64,000 nucleotides of DNA from contig NZ_BMFR01000001.1 in assembly GCF_014638995.1 (NCBI RefSeq), positions 248,001-312,000 of the forward strand. The letters run 5' to 3'. Under the pieces are notes generated by a model, which made no database searches, had not been told where the DNA came from, and saw only the letters and a list, made by a program, of their open reading frames with translations. The DNA comes from Virgibacillus oceani (GTDB lineage Bacteria > Bacillota > Bacilli > Bacillales > Amphibacillaceae). Made by a program: the position numbers and the translations under genes. Shown in pieces: positions 1 through 9,922 of this stretch. Within the stretch, counting starts at the first letter, position 1; every line of letters starts with the position of its first letter.

Positions 1-327
1 CGCTAAAATAAATCCTAAATGATGAAGCGATTGTTCCATAGAAAATGCTTGCTGATAGCCTAGGTATTGTACTAAAAACGTGAATAATGTGAAGCCTAAA
101 CCTGTAAAGGAACCAATTACCCAACCTTTTTGCTTCCCTTTAACACCCGCTACGATGCCTCCAATAAATAACGAAATTAATCCGACCGCCAATGTAATCC
201 ATGACAATGTTTTCTCATCCATACTCGTAAAGCGCAGTAGTAACCCTAAGACAAGGCTAACTACCAGAATTAAGCCGAGTATAACAATCCATCCATACAT
301 CAAGGCAATAAACTGTTGTTTCTTCAT
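1..327 (-). CDS. TIGR04086-type (YrzE-like) membrane protein, partial
   Basis: The reading frame starts at 327 behind a strong GGGGGGAGGGAG-type ribosome site and runs off the window edge after 109 codons. It begins MKKQQFIALMYGW and shows three to four hydrophobic helices; one glycine-rich stretch reads GLISLFIGGIVAG. This is the pattern of the small YrzE/TIGR04086 membrane proteins that lie beside yajC and spoVB in Bacillus. Function is unknown. The C-terminal end is missing only because the window is cut. Family assignment is from recognition of the sequence and its neighbourhood. Confidence 0.65.
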   Translation of the reverse strand, partial: MKKQQFIALMYGWIVILGLILVVSLVLGLLLRFTSMDEKTLSWITLAVGLISLFIGGIVAGVKGKQKGWVIGSFTGLGFTLFTFLVQYLGYQQAFSMEQSLHHLGFILA

Positions 328-464
328 GATGTTGATCTCCCTCCCCCCTGTTTGTCCAGTTACTATCATTTTATTCATGCATTAAGAAAATAGACGGAAA
401 ATATTTTAGTTTTCGCTGCATATATTTTTTATAGGGTTGTTTAATATTCAAGGGAAGGTGACCT

Positions 465-1766
465 ATGAATGTAATTCTTGCATCCGTTATTTTTATAGTC
501 AGCTATTTATTGATCATGACAGACAAAATGAATCGTGCTGTTATAGCATTATTTGGCGGAACACTGCTGTTATTAACAGGAATATATACTACAGAAGAAG
601 TGTTTATAAACTATATCGATTGGAATACAATTGGATTGTTGTTCGCGATGATGGTACTGATCTCAATTACGGAGAAAACAGGTTTATTTACATATATTGC
701 AATACGTTTTGCTCAAAAGGTTAGAGGGAATCCAATTCCGTTATTAATTGGTGCAAGTGTTTTAACAGCCATAGGTTCTGCATTACTTGATAATGTAACG
801 ACCGTACTCATATTTGTACCCATTATGTTAAAAATAACAAAATTATTAAACCTGCCATCCTTTCCCTACTTATTGGCGATAATTTTTAGTTCTAATATAG
901 GTGGAACAGCAACACTTATTGGTGATCCTCCAAATATTATGATTGGACAAGCGGTTGAGCATTTTAACTTTCTATCGTTTCTTATTCATTTAGCACCATT
1001 AGCACTGATTATCTTCTTAGCAATGATCTTTACAATCGTTTTCTTGTTTAAAAACAAGCTGCAAAAAAATAAGACGAATGAACAGGAGCTTCTTCATATC
1101 GATGCCTCAACATATTTAAGGAAAACACCTATGCTCTATAAATCAGTTTGCGTTTTAGGACTTACGATCACCGGATTTTTGTTTCATTCATTTTTACACA
1201 TAGAACTGACAGCAATTGCTTTGGCTGGGGCGGTTTTGTTGTTATTATTAACAGAAAAAGAAGTATCCACGGAGCATATATTTGAAAAAGTAGAATGGGT
1301 AACATTGTTTTTCTTTATTGGATTATTTACGCTAGTCGGCGGTCTGCAGGAAGTTGGGATTATTGACGAATTAGCTCGTGCAATCATTGTATCTACAGAT
1401 GGAGATTTCTCCAAGACAGCTATATTGATATTATGGGTTTCGGGTATATTCTCAGGAGTTGTAGATAACATTCCTTTTGTGGCTGCAATGATACCGGTCA
1501 TTCAAGAATTCCAAAGTTATGGTATGGTATATTTAGATCCAATTTGGTGGTCCCTTGCACTTGGAGCATGCCTTGGAGGAAATGCAACATTAATAGGGGC
1601 TTCTGCGAATGTTGTTGTAGCGGGGCTGGCAGAGGGTGCCAAAGAAAGGATACCGTTCATACGCTTTCTGCTTTACGGAATTCCATTTGTATTATTTTCA
1701 CTTCTTATTTCAACTATCTATATCATTTTCCGTTATCTGATTCCATATGCAGGACAAGCATTATGA
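465..1766 (+). CDS. ArsB/NhaD-family (SLC13-like) ion transporter
   Basis: This is a 433-aa integral membrane protein with about 11-12 hydrophobic segments. It has the two repeated signatures of the ion-transporter superfamily: ALLDNVTTVLIFVPIM followed by SSNIGGTATLIGDPPNIMIG in the first half, and VVDNIPFVAAMIPV followed by GGNATLIGASANVV in the second. Family members exchange or export arsenite, Na+/H+ or organic anions. No arsenic-resistance genes lie nearby, so the substrate cannot be fixed. A GGGAAGGTGACC ribosome site precedes the ATG at 465. The gene stands alone and ends at a hairpin at 1801. Confidence 0.85.
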   Translation: MNVILASVIFIVSYLLIMTDKMNRAVIALFGGTLLLLTGIYTTEEVFINYIDWNTIGLLFAMMVLISITEKTGLFTYIAIRFAQKVRGNPIPLLIGASVLTAIGSALLDNVTTVLIFVPIMLKITKLLNLPSFPYLLAIIFSSNIGGTATLIGDPPNIMIGQAVEHFNFLSFLIHLAPLALIIFLAMIFTIVFLFKNKLQKNKTNEQELLHIDASTYLRKTPMLYKSVCVLGLTITGFLFHSFLHIELTAIALAGAVLLLLLTEKEVSTEHIFEKVEWVTLFFFIGLFTLVGGLQEVGIIDELARAIIVSTDGDFSKTAILILWVSGIFSGVVDNIPFVAAMIPVIQEFQSYGMVYLDPIWWSLALGACLGGNATLIGASANVVVAGLAEGAKERIPFIRFLLYGIPFVLFSLLISTIYIIFRYLIPYAGQAL

Positions 1767-1800
1767 AGGTGGCTGGGACAAAAAGTATTCAGTCAAAAAA

Positions 1801-1856
1801 ATCCGAACTATGAATTCTTCCATTAGAATTTGTATTAGTTCGGATATTTCTATTTT
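1801..1856 (+). terminator. probable terminator hairpin after the ArsB/NhaD gene
   Basis: ATCCGAACTA (1801-1810) pairs perfectly with TAGTTCGGAT (1836-1845) across a 25-nt loop and is followed by a T-rich stretch. It lies just downstream of the transporter stop. A GGCTGGGACAAAA motif at 1780-1793 precedes it. The remaining bases to 2064 hold only a weak inverted repeat, CACTTA/TAAGTG, near 1905-1920; I see no gene there. Confidence 0.5.
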
Positions 1857-2064
1857 ATTATACTTATAGTTGCAGCGGGATTATAATGCACGACACATTA
1901 CCACTTAACCGGTAAGTGTGAAGAGAAGGAGATGATTCACGAAATTACAAACTAATTGTTGAAAGAGTATAGTTCTAACCATCCTATACTGTATTCGATT
2001 GTCATTTGAGTCGATGTTCAAGATCTCTTGTTGTGCTTCCTAATTTGACTTCTTTATTCCCCAT

Positions 2065-3615
2065 TCATACCCATTTTTGAATAATAGGTATTTGTTTTAA
2101 TTCTTCTTTTGTAATAAACCTAAGCGCGAATAATGCCACTATATAGATGCAAGTTAAAATGATCAATATACCTAGGAATATGAAAATGTTAGGCTCAACT
2201 AAAGCATACATATCTTTAAGGAATTTACCAACAATCCATGTGATCGTAATTAATGCAATCATTTTACATAAGTCTTTTAAAGGAATGGAATATCGGATCG
2301 CTTTTTGAAGTGATGCCAAATGCAATAATGTTACTAATATAACACCTGTAACCATAGCAAGCGCAACACCCATAATTCCAAACTTGGCATTGGAAGCTAA
2401 CAAAAAAAGTACAGTAAACTTGCATGCCGCCCCGATTAGACTATTCCACATGGCGGGTCTAGCTAAATCGAGAGCTTGTAATGCCGCTTGTAATGGTGCC
2501 TGAATATAAAGTAAAATGAAAAAAGGTGCCATTAATATTAAAAAATTGCTTGCATTAGCCGTTCCATACATATATGTTAAAATCGGTACAGAAAATAATG
2601 TCAGTACAATTGTTGCAATTGCACCTGAAGCAAACGAGATCCGAATTGCCTGGTGGATGCGATAATGGATCAGTTGCTTGTGTTTATTTGCTTCTGCCTC
2701 TGAAATGGATGGTACAAGTGCGATTGCTAAGGATTGAGTAATAAAGGTTGGTAAAAATAGCAATGGCAATACAAAACCAGTTAACTCACCATATTGCTTT
2801 GTTGCTAAAGAACTTGATATTCCTGCTATTGCCAGGCTTTGGGCAACTAATATGGGCTCAAGAAAGTATGAAAAGGAACCAATTAATCTACTGCCTGTAC
2901 TAGGTAAAGCGATAGAAAAAAGTTCTTTCAATGTATCTTTGCTTGATTTTAAATAGCTGAAAAATCGATAACGTATTTTTACAACCTTGTTCCGTTTAAA
3001 TATGTGGATCATAACTAATAGTGATACGAATTCTCCAAGAATAACACTTGCCATTGCACCAGCAGCCGCATATTCCACACCGTAAGGAAGCAACAGCTTA
3101 ACGAAAAAGGCCACACAAATTATACGAACTACTTGTTCAATTACCTGCGTAAAACTTTGCGGTTTCATATTTTGCAGGCCTTGAAAATACCCTCTAAGGA
3201 CGGCTGAAATTGCGACAATCGGTATTATGGGGCAGGTTGCAAATAATGGATACATTGTTCGTTCATCCGTAAGTAATTCGGTAGCAACAATTGGAGTAAT
3301 AAAAATCATCACAATAGTAAATAAAATACTGGATAGTCCGGTTATAATTAACGATACGATAAGTATTTTTTTAATTTTAACACGATCGTTTCTTGCGTCC
3401 GCTTCTGCAACACGTTTAGAAATGGCAACAGGTAGCCCTAGCTGGGTGAATGTAATAACTAAAAAATATGTAGGCAGTGCCATCATGTAGAGGCCGACAC
3501 CCTCTTCACCCATAATTCTTGCAACAACCATACGATTAATGAACCCTAAAAAACGGGTAATCATTCCGGCAGCAATCAAAATTATTGTTCCTTTTAGAAA
3601 TGTTTGTTTGGTCAT
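2065..3615 (-). CDS. spoVB: stage V sporulation protein B, MOP-superfamily flippase
   Basis: The 516-aa polytopic protein, with about 14 membrane helices, belongs to the MATE/polysaccharide-transporter fold. In Bacillus SpoVB takes part in spore cortex synthesis, probably by flipping a lipid-linked peptidoglycan precursor in the mother cell. The N-terminus contains the family-typical GTIILIAAGMITRFLGFINR and VGLYMMALPTYF stretches. Length matches the family (about 515-530 aa). It is divergent from comN, with a 120-bp shared upstream region, as in related genomes where spoVB sits beside yrzE. Confidence 0.9.
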   Translation of the reverse strand: MTKQTFLKGTIILIAAGMITRFLGFINRMVVARIMGEEGVGLYMMALPTYFLVITFTQLGLPVAISKRVAEADARNDRVKIKKILIVSLIITGLSSILFTIVMIFITPIVATELLTDERTMYPLFATCPIIPIVAISAVLRGYFQGLQNMKPQSFTQVIEQVVRIICVAFFVKLLLPYGVEYAAAGAMASVILGEFVSLLVMIHIFKRNKVVKIRYRFFSYLKSSKDTLKELFSIALPSTGSRLIGSFSYFLEPILVAQSLAIAGISSSLATKQYGELTGFVLPLLFLPTFITQSLAIALVPSISEAEANKHKQLIHYRIHQAIRISFASGAIATIVLTLFSVPILTYMYGTANASNFLILMAPFFILLYIQAPLQAALQALDLARPAMWNSLIGAACKFTVLFLLASNAKFGIMGVALAMVTGVILVTLLHLASLQKAIRYSIPLKDLCKMIALITITWIVGKFLKDMYALVEPNIFIFLGILIILTCIYIVALFALRFITKEELKQIPIIQKWV

Positions 3616-3736
3616 TTATTCGGACCTGCCTTCTCAAAAAATAAATTTTCATATACAATGATATATATGCTATTGAGTTGGCCAAGCATGACAAGAATAG
3701 GAAATTAGCTCTGAGTATAAACAGGGAGGGAAGATC

Positions 3737-4045
3737 TTGGAGGTAGTAAAAACTGTTAATGAATGGAGAGACCTTTTGAAGCCAGCACTCGAAAGTAAAA
3801 CAAGTGAATTTAGATTAATGGGATATCCTCAAGCTACAAGTGATGACATATGGAATTGTCTGGTACAAAAGGTTTGGAAGGGTAACCCAACGATGCGGTT
3901 ACATGAGGTTACCCAAGACATATTTCATCTTGCATCTAACTTGTATATGAGCTATTTAACTGTTAATGCCTATCAAGATGACGATTTAATGGCTTCTATT
4001 GCCGCTTTAACTGGTGGTCAAACGGGAGAAAATAGTAATAATTGA
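3737..4045 (+). CDS. comN: post-transcriptional regulator, ComN (YrzD) family
   Basis: This 102-aa soluble protein begins with a TTG at 3737 placed seven bases after GGGAGGG. The central part (WRDLLKPALESKTSEFRLMGY, DDIWNCLVQKVWKG, LHEVTQDIFHLASNLYMSYL) matches the post-transcriptional regulator family that includes B. subtilis ComN, reported to control the comE late-competence transcript. It sits directly upstream of secDF, as comN does in Bacillus. The role in this organism is inferred by homology. Confidence 0.8.
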   Translation: MEVVKTVNEWRDLLKPALESKTSEFRLMGYPQATSDDIWNCLVQKVWKGNPTMRLHEVTQDIFHLASNLYMSYLTVNAYQDDDLMASIAALTGGQTGENSNN

Positions 4046-4092
4046 GGATTTTACATAATGTATTGGCCGTAGAAAAGGGAGGCAATTGGTAG

Positions 4093-6357
4093 ATGAAAAA
4101 CAGAGGTAAAATCGTTGCCTTTTTTCTGATCGTGTTATTATTTGCAGGTACGATTGGGACAACGATTACTGGAATTACAAAAAATATTAACTTAGGTTTG
4201 GATCTGCAGGGTGGTTTCGAGATCTTATACCAAATCGAACCCGTTGATGATGGGGAGGACGTAACACGGGATCTACTTGAAGCAACTGTCAGAACGTTAA
4301 ATGAACGTGTAAATCGCCTAGGTATTAGTGAAGCTAATATCAATATTGAAGGCGATGACAGAATTCGGGTACAGCTTGCGGGTATAAAAGATCCGGAAGA
4401 AGCAAGAGAGATATTGTCAACGTCTGCTCGTCTGTCGTTTCGGAATGTTAGCGATGAGGAACTTTTAGATGGTTCTGATGTAAAAGAAGGAAGTGCAAAA
4501 CAGGACTTCCATCCCGATACGAATCAGCCAATTGTTACATTGCAGCTGAAGGATGCAGAAAAATTCGGGGAAATTACAAGTAAACTTAAAACGAAAAAAG
4601 ATCCGGAAACGCCATACCCTGATAATTTACTTGCTATTTGGATGGATTTTGAAGAAGGGGATTCTTTTGCAGAAGAATATAAAAAAGAAGAACCAAAATA
4701 TATATCTGCACCATCAGTCAGCAGCACATTAAATACAACAAATGTTATGATTGAAGGTAATTTTACTGTCGATTCCGCACAGCGTTTGGCTGATATAATT
4801 AATTCAGGGTCACTGCCAGTGAACATGACGGAATTATATTCAACAACAGTAGGAGCACAATTTGGTGAAAAAGCACTGGATAAAACTGTTTTCGCGGGTA
4901 TTATCGGTGTAAGTATAATCTTTTTGTTTATGATTGTTGTTTACCGATTCCCTGGATTCATTGCCGCAATAAATTTAAGTATATACATTTATTTAATTTT
5001 ATTAGTTTTTGAATTAATGAATGGTGTATTAACATTGCAGGGAATTGCCGCGTTAATTCTAGGTGTCGGTATGGCAGTAGATGCGAACGTTATCACATTT
5101 GAACGTATAAAAGAGGAACTGCGTGAAGGAAAATCGATTTTTGCATCATTTAAAGCCGGTACGAGTAATTCTCTAAGAGCTATTATTGATGCGAATATTA
5201 CAACTATATTAGCAGCTGTTGTATTATTTATTTTTGGTACCAGCTCCATTAAAGGCTTTGCAACGATGTTAATTTTAAGTATTTTAGTAAGCTTTTTAAC
5301 AGCGGTTTATGGTACTAGATTATTGATGCAATTATGGATGAAAAGCAAGTTTTTGAAAAATCGTCCAGGATGGTTCGGAGTAAAGAAAAAGGATATTAAG
5401 GATATTAAAGATGCAACAGAAGTGGAACCCAAACTGTTTAATCGTGAAATTAATCCAGTTAAGCACAGAAATAAATTCTTTATCGCATCAGTAATTATGA
5501 TTATACTGGGTGCAATATCTTTAGGAATTTTCCAATTGAATCCCGGCATTGATTTCACTGCTGGATCACGAATTCAACTTGCATCAGATACCAGTATAGC
5601 AACGGATAAGATAGAGGAAAGTCTGAATGAATTAGGGTTAGAGGCAAAATCGATAGTTTCATCGGGCGATAATAATGTTGTGTTACGTTTTGATAAAGTA
5701 ATCGATGAAGATAGAATTTCGGAACTGCAAACATATTTTAATGAAAACTATAATGCCGAAACTAGTGTAAGTATTGTATCACCGATTGTTGGTGAAGAAT
5801 TGGTTAAAAATGCCCTATATGCATTAGTAATCGCATCTATCGGAATGATTATATATGTTGCATTCCGTTTTGAGCTCTTCTTTGCGATCACTGCTATAAT
5901 TGCGTTGCTGCATGATGTATTCTTCATGCTGGCTGTCTTCAGTTTTACACGAATTGAATTTGACATAACAATAATCGCGGCTATTCTGACGATTATTGGT
6001 TACTCAATTAATGACACAATCGTTACCTTCGACAGAATCAGGGAAAACTTACAGAAGAAGAAGCGAGTCAAGTCCTTTAAAGAACTTGCAATTATTGTAA
6101 ACAGAAGCTTGGTCCAAACATTGACTAGAAGTATTAATACTTCGGTAACAACGTTGATTGCTGTTTTAGCGTTCTTGTTCTTAGGAGCTGAATCAATCAC
6201 TGGATTTGCGATTGCCTTGACAGTTGGGCTAATTGCTGGTACCTACTCATCTCTATTCATTGCATCACAGCTTTGGCTAATATGGCGTGGTAAAATGCTT
6301 AAGAAGAAACCGGTTGTTTTTGCTAAAAAGAAAAAGGTTGAAGGACCGCAAGTTTAA
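4093..6357 (+). CDS. secDF: fused protein-export membrane protein SecDF
   Basis: The 754-aa protein combines SecD and SecF in one chain, as is usual in Bacilli. It is an accessory to SecYEG that uses the proton gradient to help pull secreted proteins across the membrane. GLDLQGG (residues 35-41) is the SecD D1 motif. AVDANVITFERIKEELREG marks the SecD helix-4 region and IIGYSINDTIVTFDRIREN the matching SecF region. The second half starts near FNREINPVKHRNKFF, giving 12 predicted helices and two periplasm-like external domains. A perfect terminator follows at 6361. Confidence 0.96.
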   Translation: MKNRGKIVAFFLIVLLFAGTIGTTITGITKNINLGLDLQGGFEILYQIEPVDDGEDVTRDLLEATVRTLNERVNRLGISEANINIEGDDRIRVQLAGIKDPEEAREILSTSARLSFRNVSDEELLDGSDVKEGSAKQDFHPDTNQPIVTLQLKDAEKFGEITSKLKTKKDPETPYPDNLLAIWMDFEEGDSFAEEYKKEEPKYISAPSVSSTLNTTNVMIEGNFTVDSAQRLADIINSGSLPVNMTELYSTTVGAQFGEKALDKTVFAGIIGVSIIFLFMIVVYRFPGFIAAINLSIYIYLILLVFELMNGVLTLQGIAALILGVGMAVDANVITFERIKEELREGKSIFASFKAGTSNSLRAIIDANITTILAAVVLFIFGTSSIKGFATMLILSILVSFLTAVYGTRLLMQLWMKSKFLKNRPGWFGVKKKDIKDIKDATEVEPKLFNREINPVKHRNKFFIASVIMIILGAISLGIFQLNPGIDFTAGSRIQLASDTSIATDKIEESLNELGLEAKSIVSSGDNNVVLRFDKVIDEDRISELQTYFNENYNAETSVSIVSPIVGEELVKNALYALVIASIGMIIYVAFRFELFFAITAIIALLHDVFFMLAVFSFTRIEFDITIIAAILTIIGYSINDTIVTFDRIRENLQKKKRVKSFKELAIIVNRSLVQTLTRSINTSVTTLIAVLAFLFLGAESITGFAIALTVGLIAGTYSSLFIASQLWLIWRGKMLKKKPVVFAKKKKVEGPQV

Positions 6358-6360
6358 TTA

Positions 6361-6398
6361 CAAACCCTTGCTGCAATTTGCAGCAAGGGTTTGTTTTA
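6361..6398 (+). terminator. intrinsic terminator of comN-secDF
   Basis: CAAACCCTTGCTGC (6361-6374) and GCAGCAAGGGTTTG (6380-6393) form a perfect 14-bp stem with a 5-nt loop, followed by TTTTACT. It starts three bases after the secDF stop. Confidence 0.9.
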
Positions 6399-6450
6399 CT
6401 AATGCTTAAAAATTTAGATAAAGGGGTAATTTAAAAACAGGAGGGGTTTC

Positions 6451-6765
6451 ATGAGAGGACAATCATATGTTATTTTAGCCATTATCTTTGTAATCATCGT
6501 TGCGGTGTTTGCCGTTACAAATGTGGACACAGTGGAAGTGAATTATTTATTTTGGTCTGGCGAGGCACCGTTAATTTTAGTAATACTGTTTTCCGTTCTC
6601 ATGGGAGGAATTATCACTGCTGCTGTTGGTGCTGTTAAAATGTTTCGTTTGCAAAGAGAGGTTCGTTCATTAAAGTCCGAGAACAAGAATATCAATTCCT
6701 TGCTTGAGAAGCACGGAATTGTCTTAGAGGGGGATACTAATCCTGATCCGAAAAAGAATAATTAA
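6451..6765 (+). CDS. LapA-family membrane protein (YrvD-like)
   Basis: This small protein of 104 aa has two hydrophobic helices (about residues 6-25 and 40-65), followed by a charged stretch (VKMFRLQREVRSLKSENKNIN) that looks like a short coiled coil. The layout is that of the LapA/YrvD lipopolysaccharide-assembly-A domain family. In Gram-positive bacteria, which lack LPS, its function is unknown. It is preceded by AACAGGAGGGG and lies between secDF and recJ, the same position as yrvD in B. subtilis. Confidence 0.75.
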   Translation: MRGQSYVILAIIFVIIVAVFAVTNVDTVEVNYLFWSGEAPLILVILFSVLMGGIITAAVGAVKMFRLQREVRSLKSENKNINSLLEKHGIVLEGDTNPDPKKNN

Positions 6766-6848
6766 AAAACAGCACTTATGAAAATAATTAAAACTCATTG
6801 CTACCTCTGTCTTTCTTTGTGTATAATAAATTAGTCAGGGGTGAGTTT

Positions 6849-9191
6849 ATGTTACAAAGTAAGGCAACATGGAAATTTACAACAATACAGGATAATATAA
6901 ATCAATGGACGGACGATACAAATAATAACCTTTCCCCAGTAATAAAAGAACTTTTATTACAAAGAGGAATTAATACAGCACAGGATGCGAATGAATTTCT
7001 TTCCCCAAGTTTAGATAATTTATTTACGCCAAAAGGTTTTGCATCAATAGATAAAGCCGCAGAGCGTGTACATAAAGCAATCGAGCATAACGAGAAAATA
7101 TTAATATATGGTGATTACGATGCAGATGGAGTAAGCTCTACTGCCGTAATACTCAAAGCATTGCAAGAGCTTGGAGCGGAAGTTGATTTTTATATTCCCA
7201 ATCGCTTTACGGAGGGCTACGGTCCTAATGAAACAGCATTTAGACAAGCATATGAAAGAGGATACCGGTTAATTATTACTGTTGATACCGGTATTGCTTC
7301 CGTGCATGAAGCAAATGTAGCCAAGGAGCTTGACATTGATTTAATCATAACAGACCATCATGAACCACAGGATACACTGCCCGATGCGTTTGCAATTGTT
7401 CATCCAAAATGTTCACCGGATTATCCATTTAAGGAACTTGCTGGAGTCGGCGTTGCATTTAAGTTTGCAGAGCACCTGCTAGGCTATTTTCCAGAACATC
7501 TATTAGATTTGGCAGCGATAGGCACAATTGCTGACCTTGTGCCGTTAGTTAGTGAGAATCGTATTCTAGCTTATTATGGATTACGTAAATTAACAGTTAC
7601 AAACAGACATGGACTTAATGCTTTGAAGAAACTTTGTAAGATTGAAGGTAATGTTACAGAAGAGGATGTCGGTTTTCTGATTGGCCCCCGATTGAATGCT
7701 GTCGGCAGGCTCCAGGATGCTGATTTAGCTGTCCAATTGCTGCTGACAGATGACCCTAATGAAGCGGAAGAACTAGCAGAAATGATTCAGGATTTAAACA
7801 AAGAGCGCCAGAAAATTGTTGCTGATATTGTAAAAGAAGCAGAAAAAATGGTACAGCCTATTGAGAATAATGGTGTCATTATCGTTGCAAAGGAAGGGTG
7901 GAATGAGGGGGTATTAGGTATTGTTGCATCGCGCCTCGTTCGAAAGTATGACCGTCCAGCAATTGTCCTAGCAGTTAACCCTGAAAACGAAAGTGTAAAA
8001 GGCTCAGCGCGAAGTATACCCGCTTTTGACTTATTTAAAAATTGCATGAAAGTCAGAAGCCTGTTTACCAGCTTTGGCGGACACGCACAAGCAGCAGGTA
8101 TGACATTGCCATTGAACAATTTACAACGGTTACAAGATGAATTGAATATTGCTATAAACGATCAATTGACAAAGGAAGATTTCAAGCAGGTTATTGAAAT
8201 AAGTAAAACGTTGGCTATACCGGAAATGAATGAGACCTTGGTTAATGAAATTAATCGGCTTGCTCCATTTGGAATGGCCAACCCAAAGCCAATATTTCAC
8301 CTTAAGGAAACCCCAACTGATATAAGGCAATTGGGAAATATGAAAAAGCATCTTAAAGTACAATTCAGACAGGATGCGGAAAGTGTTGAAGGAATTGGGT
8401 TTGGCTTCGGAAGTCATTTTGATTGTATTTCTCAGCAAACTCCAGTTTCCCTAGTTGGTGAACTAGGTATAAATGAGTGGAATGGCAATAAAAAAGTACA
8501 AATTGTAATCCAGGACATAAAAATAGATGAATGGCAATTGTTTGATTATCGAGGTAAAAAGGATTTAGATATCCTGCCAATTGTAAAAGAAAATGAGGAT
8601 ACATTAATTGTCTGTAGTCGGGTAACGGAAATAATTCCTAAGCAGGCAAATCATTTAATTTATGGAGCAGGATTAGATACATTGTCTAAATTGAATACTT
8701 TATTTATTTATGATTTACCAGACAGTCTTACCGATTTAAAGGAGATTATCAAAAAAACAAAACCATCGCGCATTTATGCTTGTTATCATGTTGAGGATAG
8801 CAGTTATATGAAAGTTTTCCCAACACGTGATGACTTTAAATGGTTTTATGCGTTAATCCGGACTAAAAAAATTATAGATCTTAATAAAGAGATAGATATA
8901 ATTAAAGATAGAAGGGCATGGACGCAGGATTTGATACTATTTATGTCAAAAGTGTTTTTTGAATTAGAATTTGTTACTATAGTAAATGGAATCCTTAAAT
9001 TGAACCCTAATCCCGCTAAAAAAGATTTACAGGAATCAAAAGTTTTTCAACAGCGATTAAATCAAGCGGAAATCGAGAAAACTTTATATTATTCAAATTA
9101 TGACAAATTAAAAGAGTGGTTTTCAACATGTATTGACGTTGCTGAAGTGCCCAAGGAGGAACCAACCCATGGATTACAAAAAATATATTAA
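6849..9191 (+). CDS. recJ: single-stranded-DNA-specific exonuclease RecJ
   Basis: The 780-aa 5'-3' exonuclease acts in RecF-type recombination and in repair. I chose the ATG at 6849 ([10 protein letters not shown]) because CAGGGGTGAG precedes it; an upstream in-frame start would add 17 unconvincing hydrophobic residues. DHH-family metal motifs are DYDADG (89-94), VDTG (145-148) and TDHH (168-171). The DHHA1 motif [11 protein letters not shown] follows. The long C-terminal extension is typical of the Firmicutes RecJ. The last 23 bases overlap the apt start. Confidence 0.95.
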   Translation: MLQSKATWKFTTIQDNINQWTDDTNNNLSPVIKELLLQRGINTAQDANEFLSPSLDNLFTPKGFASIDKAAERVHKAIEHNEKILIYGDYDADGVSSTAVILKALQELGAEVDFYIPNRFTEGYGPNETAFRQAYERGYRLIITVDTGIASVHEANVAKELDIDLIITDHHEPQDTLPDAFAIVHPKCSPDYPFKELAGVGVAFKFAEHLLGYFPEHLLDLAAIGTIADLVPLVSENRILAYYGLRKLTVTNRHGLNALKKLCKIEGNVTEEDVGFLIGPRLNAVGRLQDADLAVQLLLTDDPNEAEELAEMIQDLNKERQKIVADIVKEAEKMVQPIENNGVIIVAKEGWNEGVLGIVASRLVRKYDRPAIVLAVNPENESVKGSARSIPAFDLFKNCMKVRSLFTSFGGHAQAAGMTLPLNNLQRLQDELNIAINDQLTKEDFKQVIEISKTLAIPEMNETLVNEINRLAPFGMANPKPIFHLKETPTDIRQLGNMKKHLKVQFRQDAESVEGIGFGFGSHFDCISQQTPVSLVGELGINEWNGNKKVQIVIQDIKIDEWQLFDYRGKKDLDILPIVKENEDTLIVCSRVTEIIPKQANHLIYGAGLDTLSKLNTLFIYDLPDSLTDLKEIIKKTKPSRIYACYHVEDSSYMKVFPTRDDFKWFYALIRTKKIIDLNKEIDIIKDRRAWTQDLILFMSKVFFELEFVTIVNGILKLNPNPAKKDLQESKVFQQRLNQAEIEKTLYYSNYDKLKEWFSTCIDVAEVPKEEPTHGLQKIY

Positions 9192-9681
9192 AATCGTAGA
9201 AAACTGGCCAAAAGAAGGTATCCAATTTAAAGATATTACCCCATTGATGGACAATGGAAAAGCATTTAAATCTGCTGTTGATGAAATAGTTGAATTTGCA
9301 AAAGAAAAAGAAATTGATATCATTGTTGGACCAGAAGCAAGAGGATTTATTATTGGATGCCCTGTTTCATATGCGTTGGAGATAGGTTTTGCACCTGTAA
9401 GAAAAGAAGGAAAACTGCCCCGTGAGGTCATAAAAGTAGATTATGGTTTGGAATATGGCAGCAATAGATTAACCATTCATAAAGATGCGATTAAACCTGG
9501 ACAACGTGTGTTAATTACAGATGATTTACTTGCCACTGGTGGTACAATAGAGGCAACAATTAAATTAGTAGAAGAACTTGGAGGAATTGTTGCAGGCTGT
9601 GCGTTTTTAATTGAGCTTACGTATCTGGACGGACGCGAAAAACTTGATGGATATGATGTTTTGACTTTAATGCAGTATTAA
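9169..9681 (+). CDS. apt: adenine phosphoribosyltransferase
   Basis: This 170-aa enzyme salvages adenine to AMP using PRPP. The PRPP-binding loop is [16 protein letters not shown], and an [14 protein letters not shown] segment forms the flexible part of the active site. The ATG at 9169 lies nine bases after an AAGGAGGA site (9152-9159); a further 12 codons upstream are open but lack a ribosome site. It overlaps the 3' end of recJ by 23 bases, which suggests translational coupling, and precedes relA as in other Bacillaceae. Confidence 0.95.
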   Translation: MDYKKYIKIVENWPKEGIQFKDITPLMDNGKAFKSAVDEIVEFAKEKEIDIIVGPEARGFIIGCPVSYALEIGFAPVRKEGKLPREVIKVDYGLEYGSNRLTIHKDAIKPGQRVLITDDLLATGGTIEATIKLVEELGGIVAGCAFLIELTYLDGREKLDGYDVLTLMQY

Positions 9682-9724
9682 ATACTATTTATTACCACGT
9701 TATTAAGTGTTAAATAATTGATGA

Positions 9725-9755
9725 AGGTCTGACCGAATGTGTCAGACCTATTTCT
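9725..9755 (+). terminator. hairpin terminator after apt
   Basis: AGGTCTGAC (9725-9733) pairs perfectly with GTCAGACCT (9741-9749) over a 7-nt loop and is followed by ATTTCT. It closes the recJ-apt unit. Downstream, a TATAAT hexamer at 9828-9833 may be the -10 of the relA promoter, but no convincing -35 partner is visible. Confidence 0.65.
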
Positions 9756-9922
9756 AATATAATACACAACACGTAACGCTTGTGAATATGCTACTATATT
9801 TCTAATCTTTACTTTTTATTCTTATGTTATAATGTTTATTCCTTTACATTTTTACGAAAATTTTCGATACTATTAAAAAGGCATTTTCATGATTATTCTT
9901 CTAAGTGAATTAAGGTGATTAT

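Noticed and set aside
437..724. 95-aa frame at the start of the ArsB/NhaD gene
   Set aside because: It overlaps the true gene in another frame and has cysteine- and tyrosine-rich composition typical of a shadow.
1767..2064. A hidden gene or mobile element remnant after the ArsB/NhaD gene
   Set aside because: Only the hairpin and a GGCTGGGACAAAA motif were seen. All frames are broken by stops within a few codons.
6798..6848. 17-codon N-terminal extension of recJ (MLPLSFFVYNKLVRGEF)
   Set aside because: It overlaps a likely promoter region, has no ribosome site, and is not RecJ-like. The ATG at 6849 has a good site.
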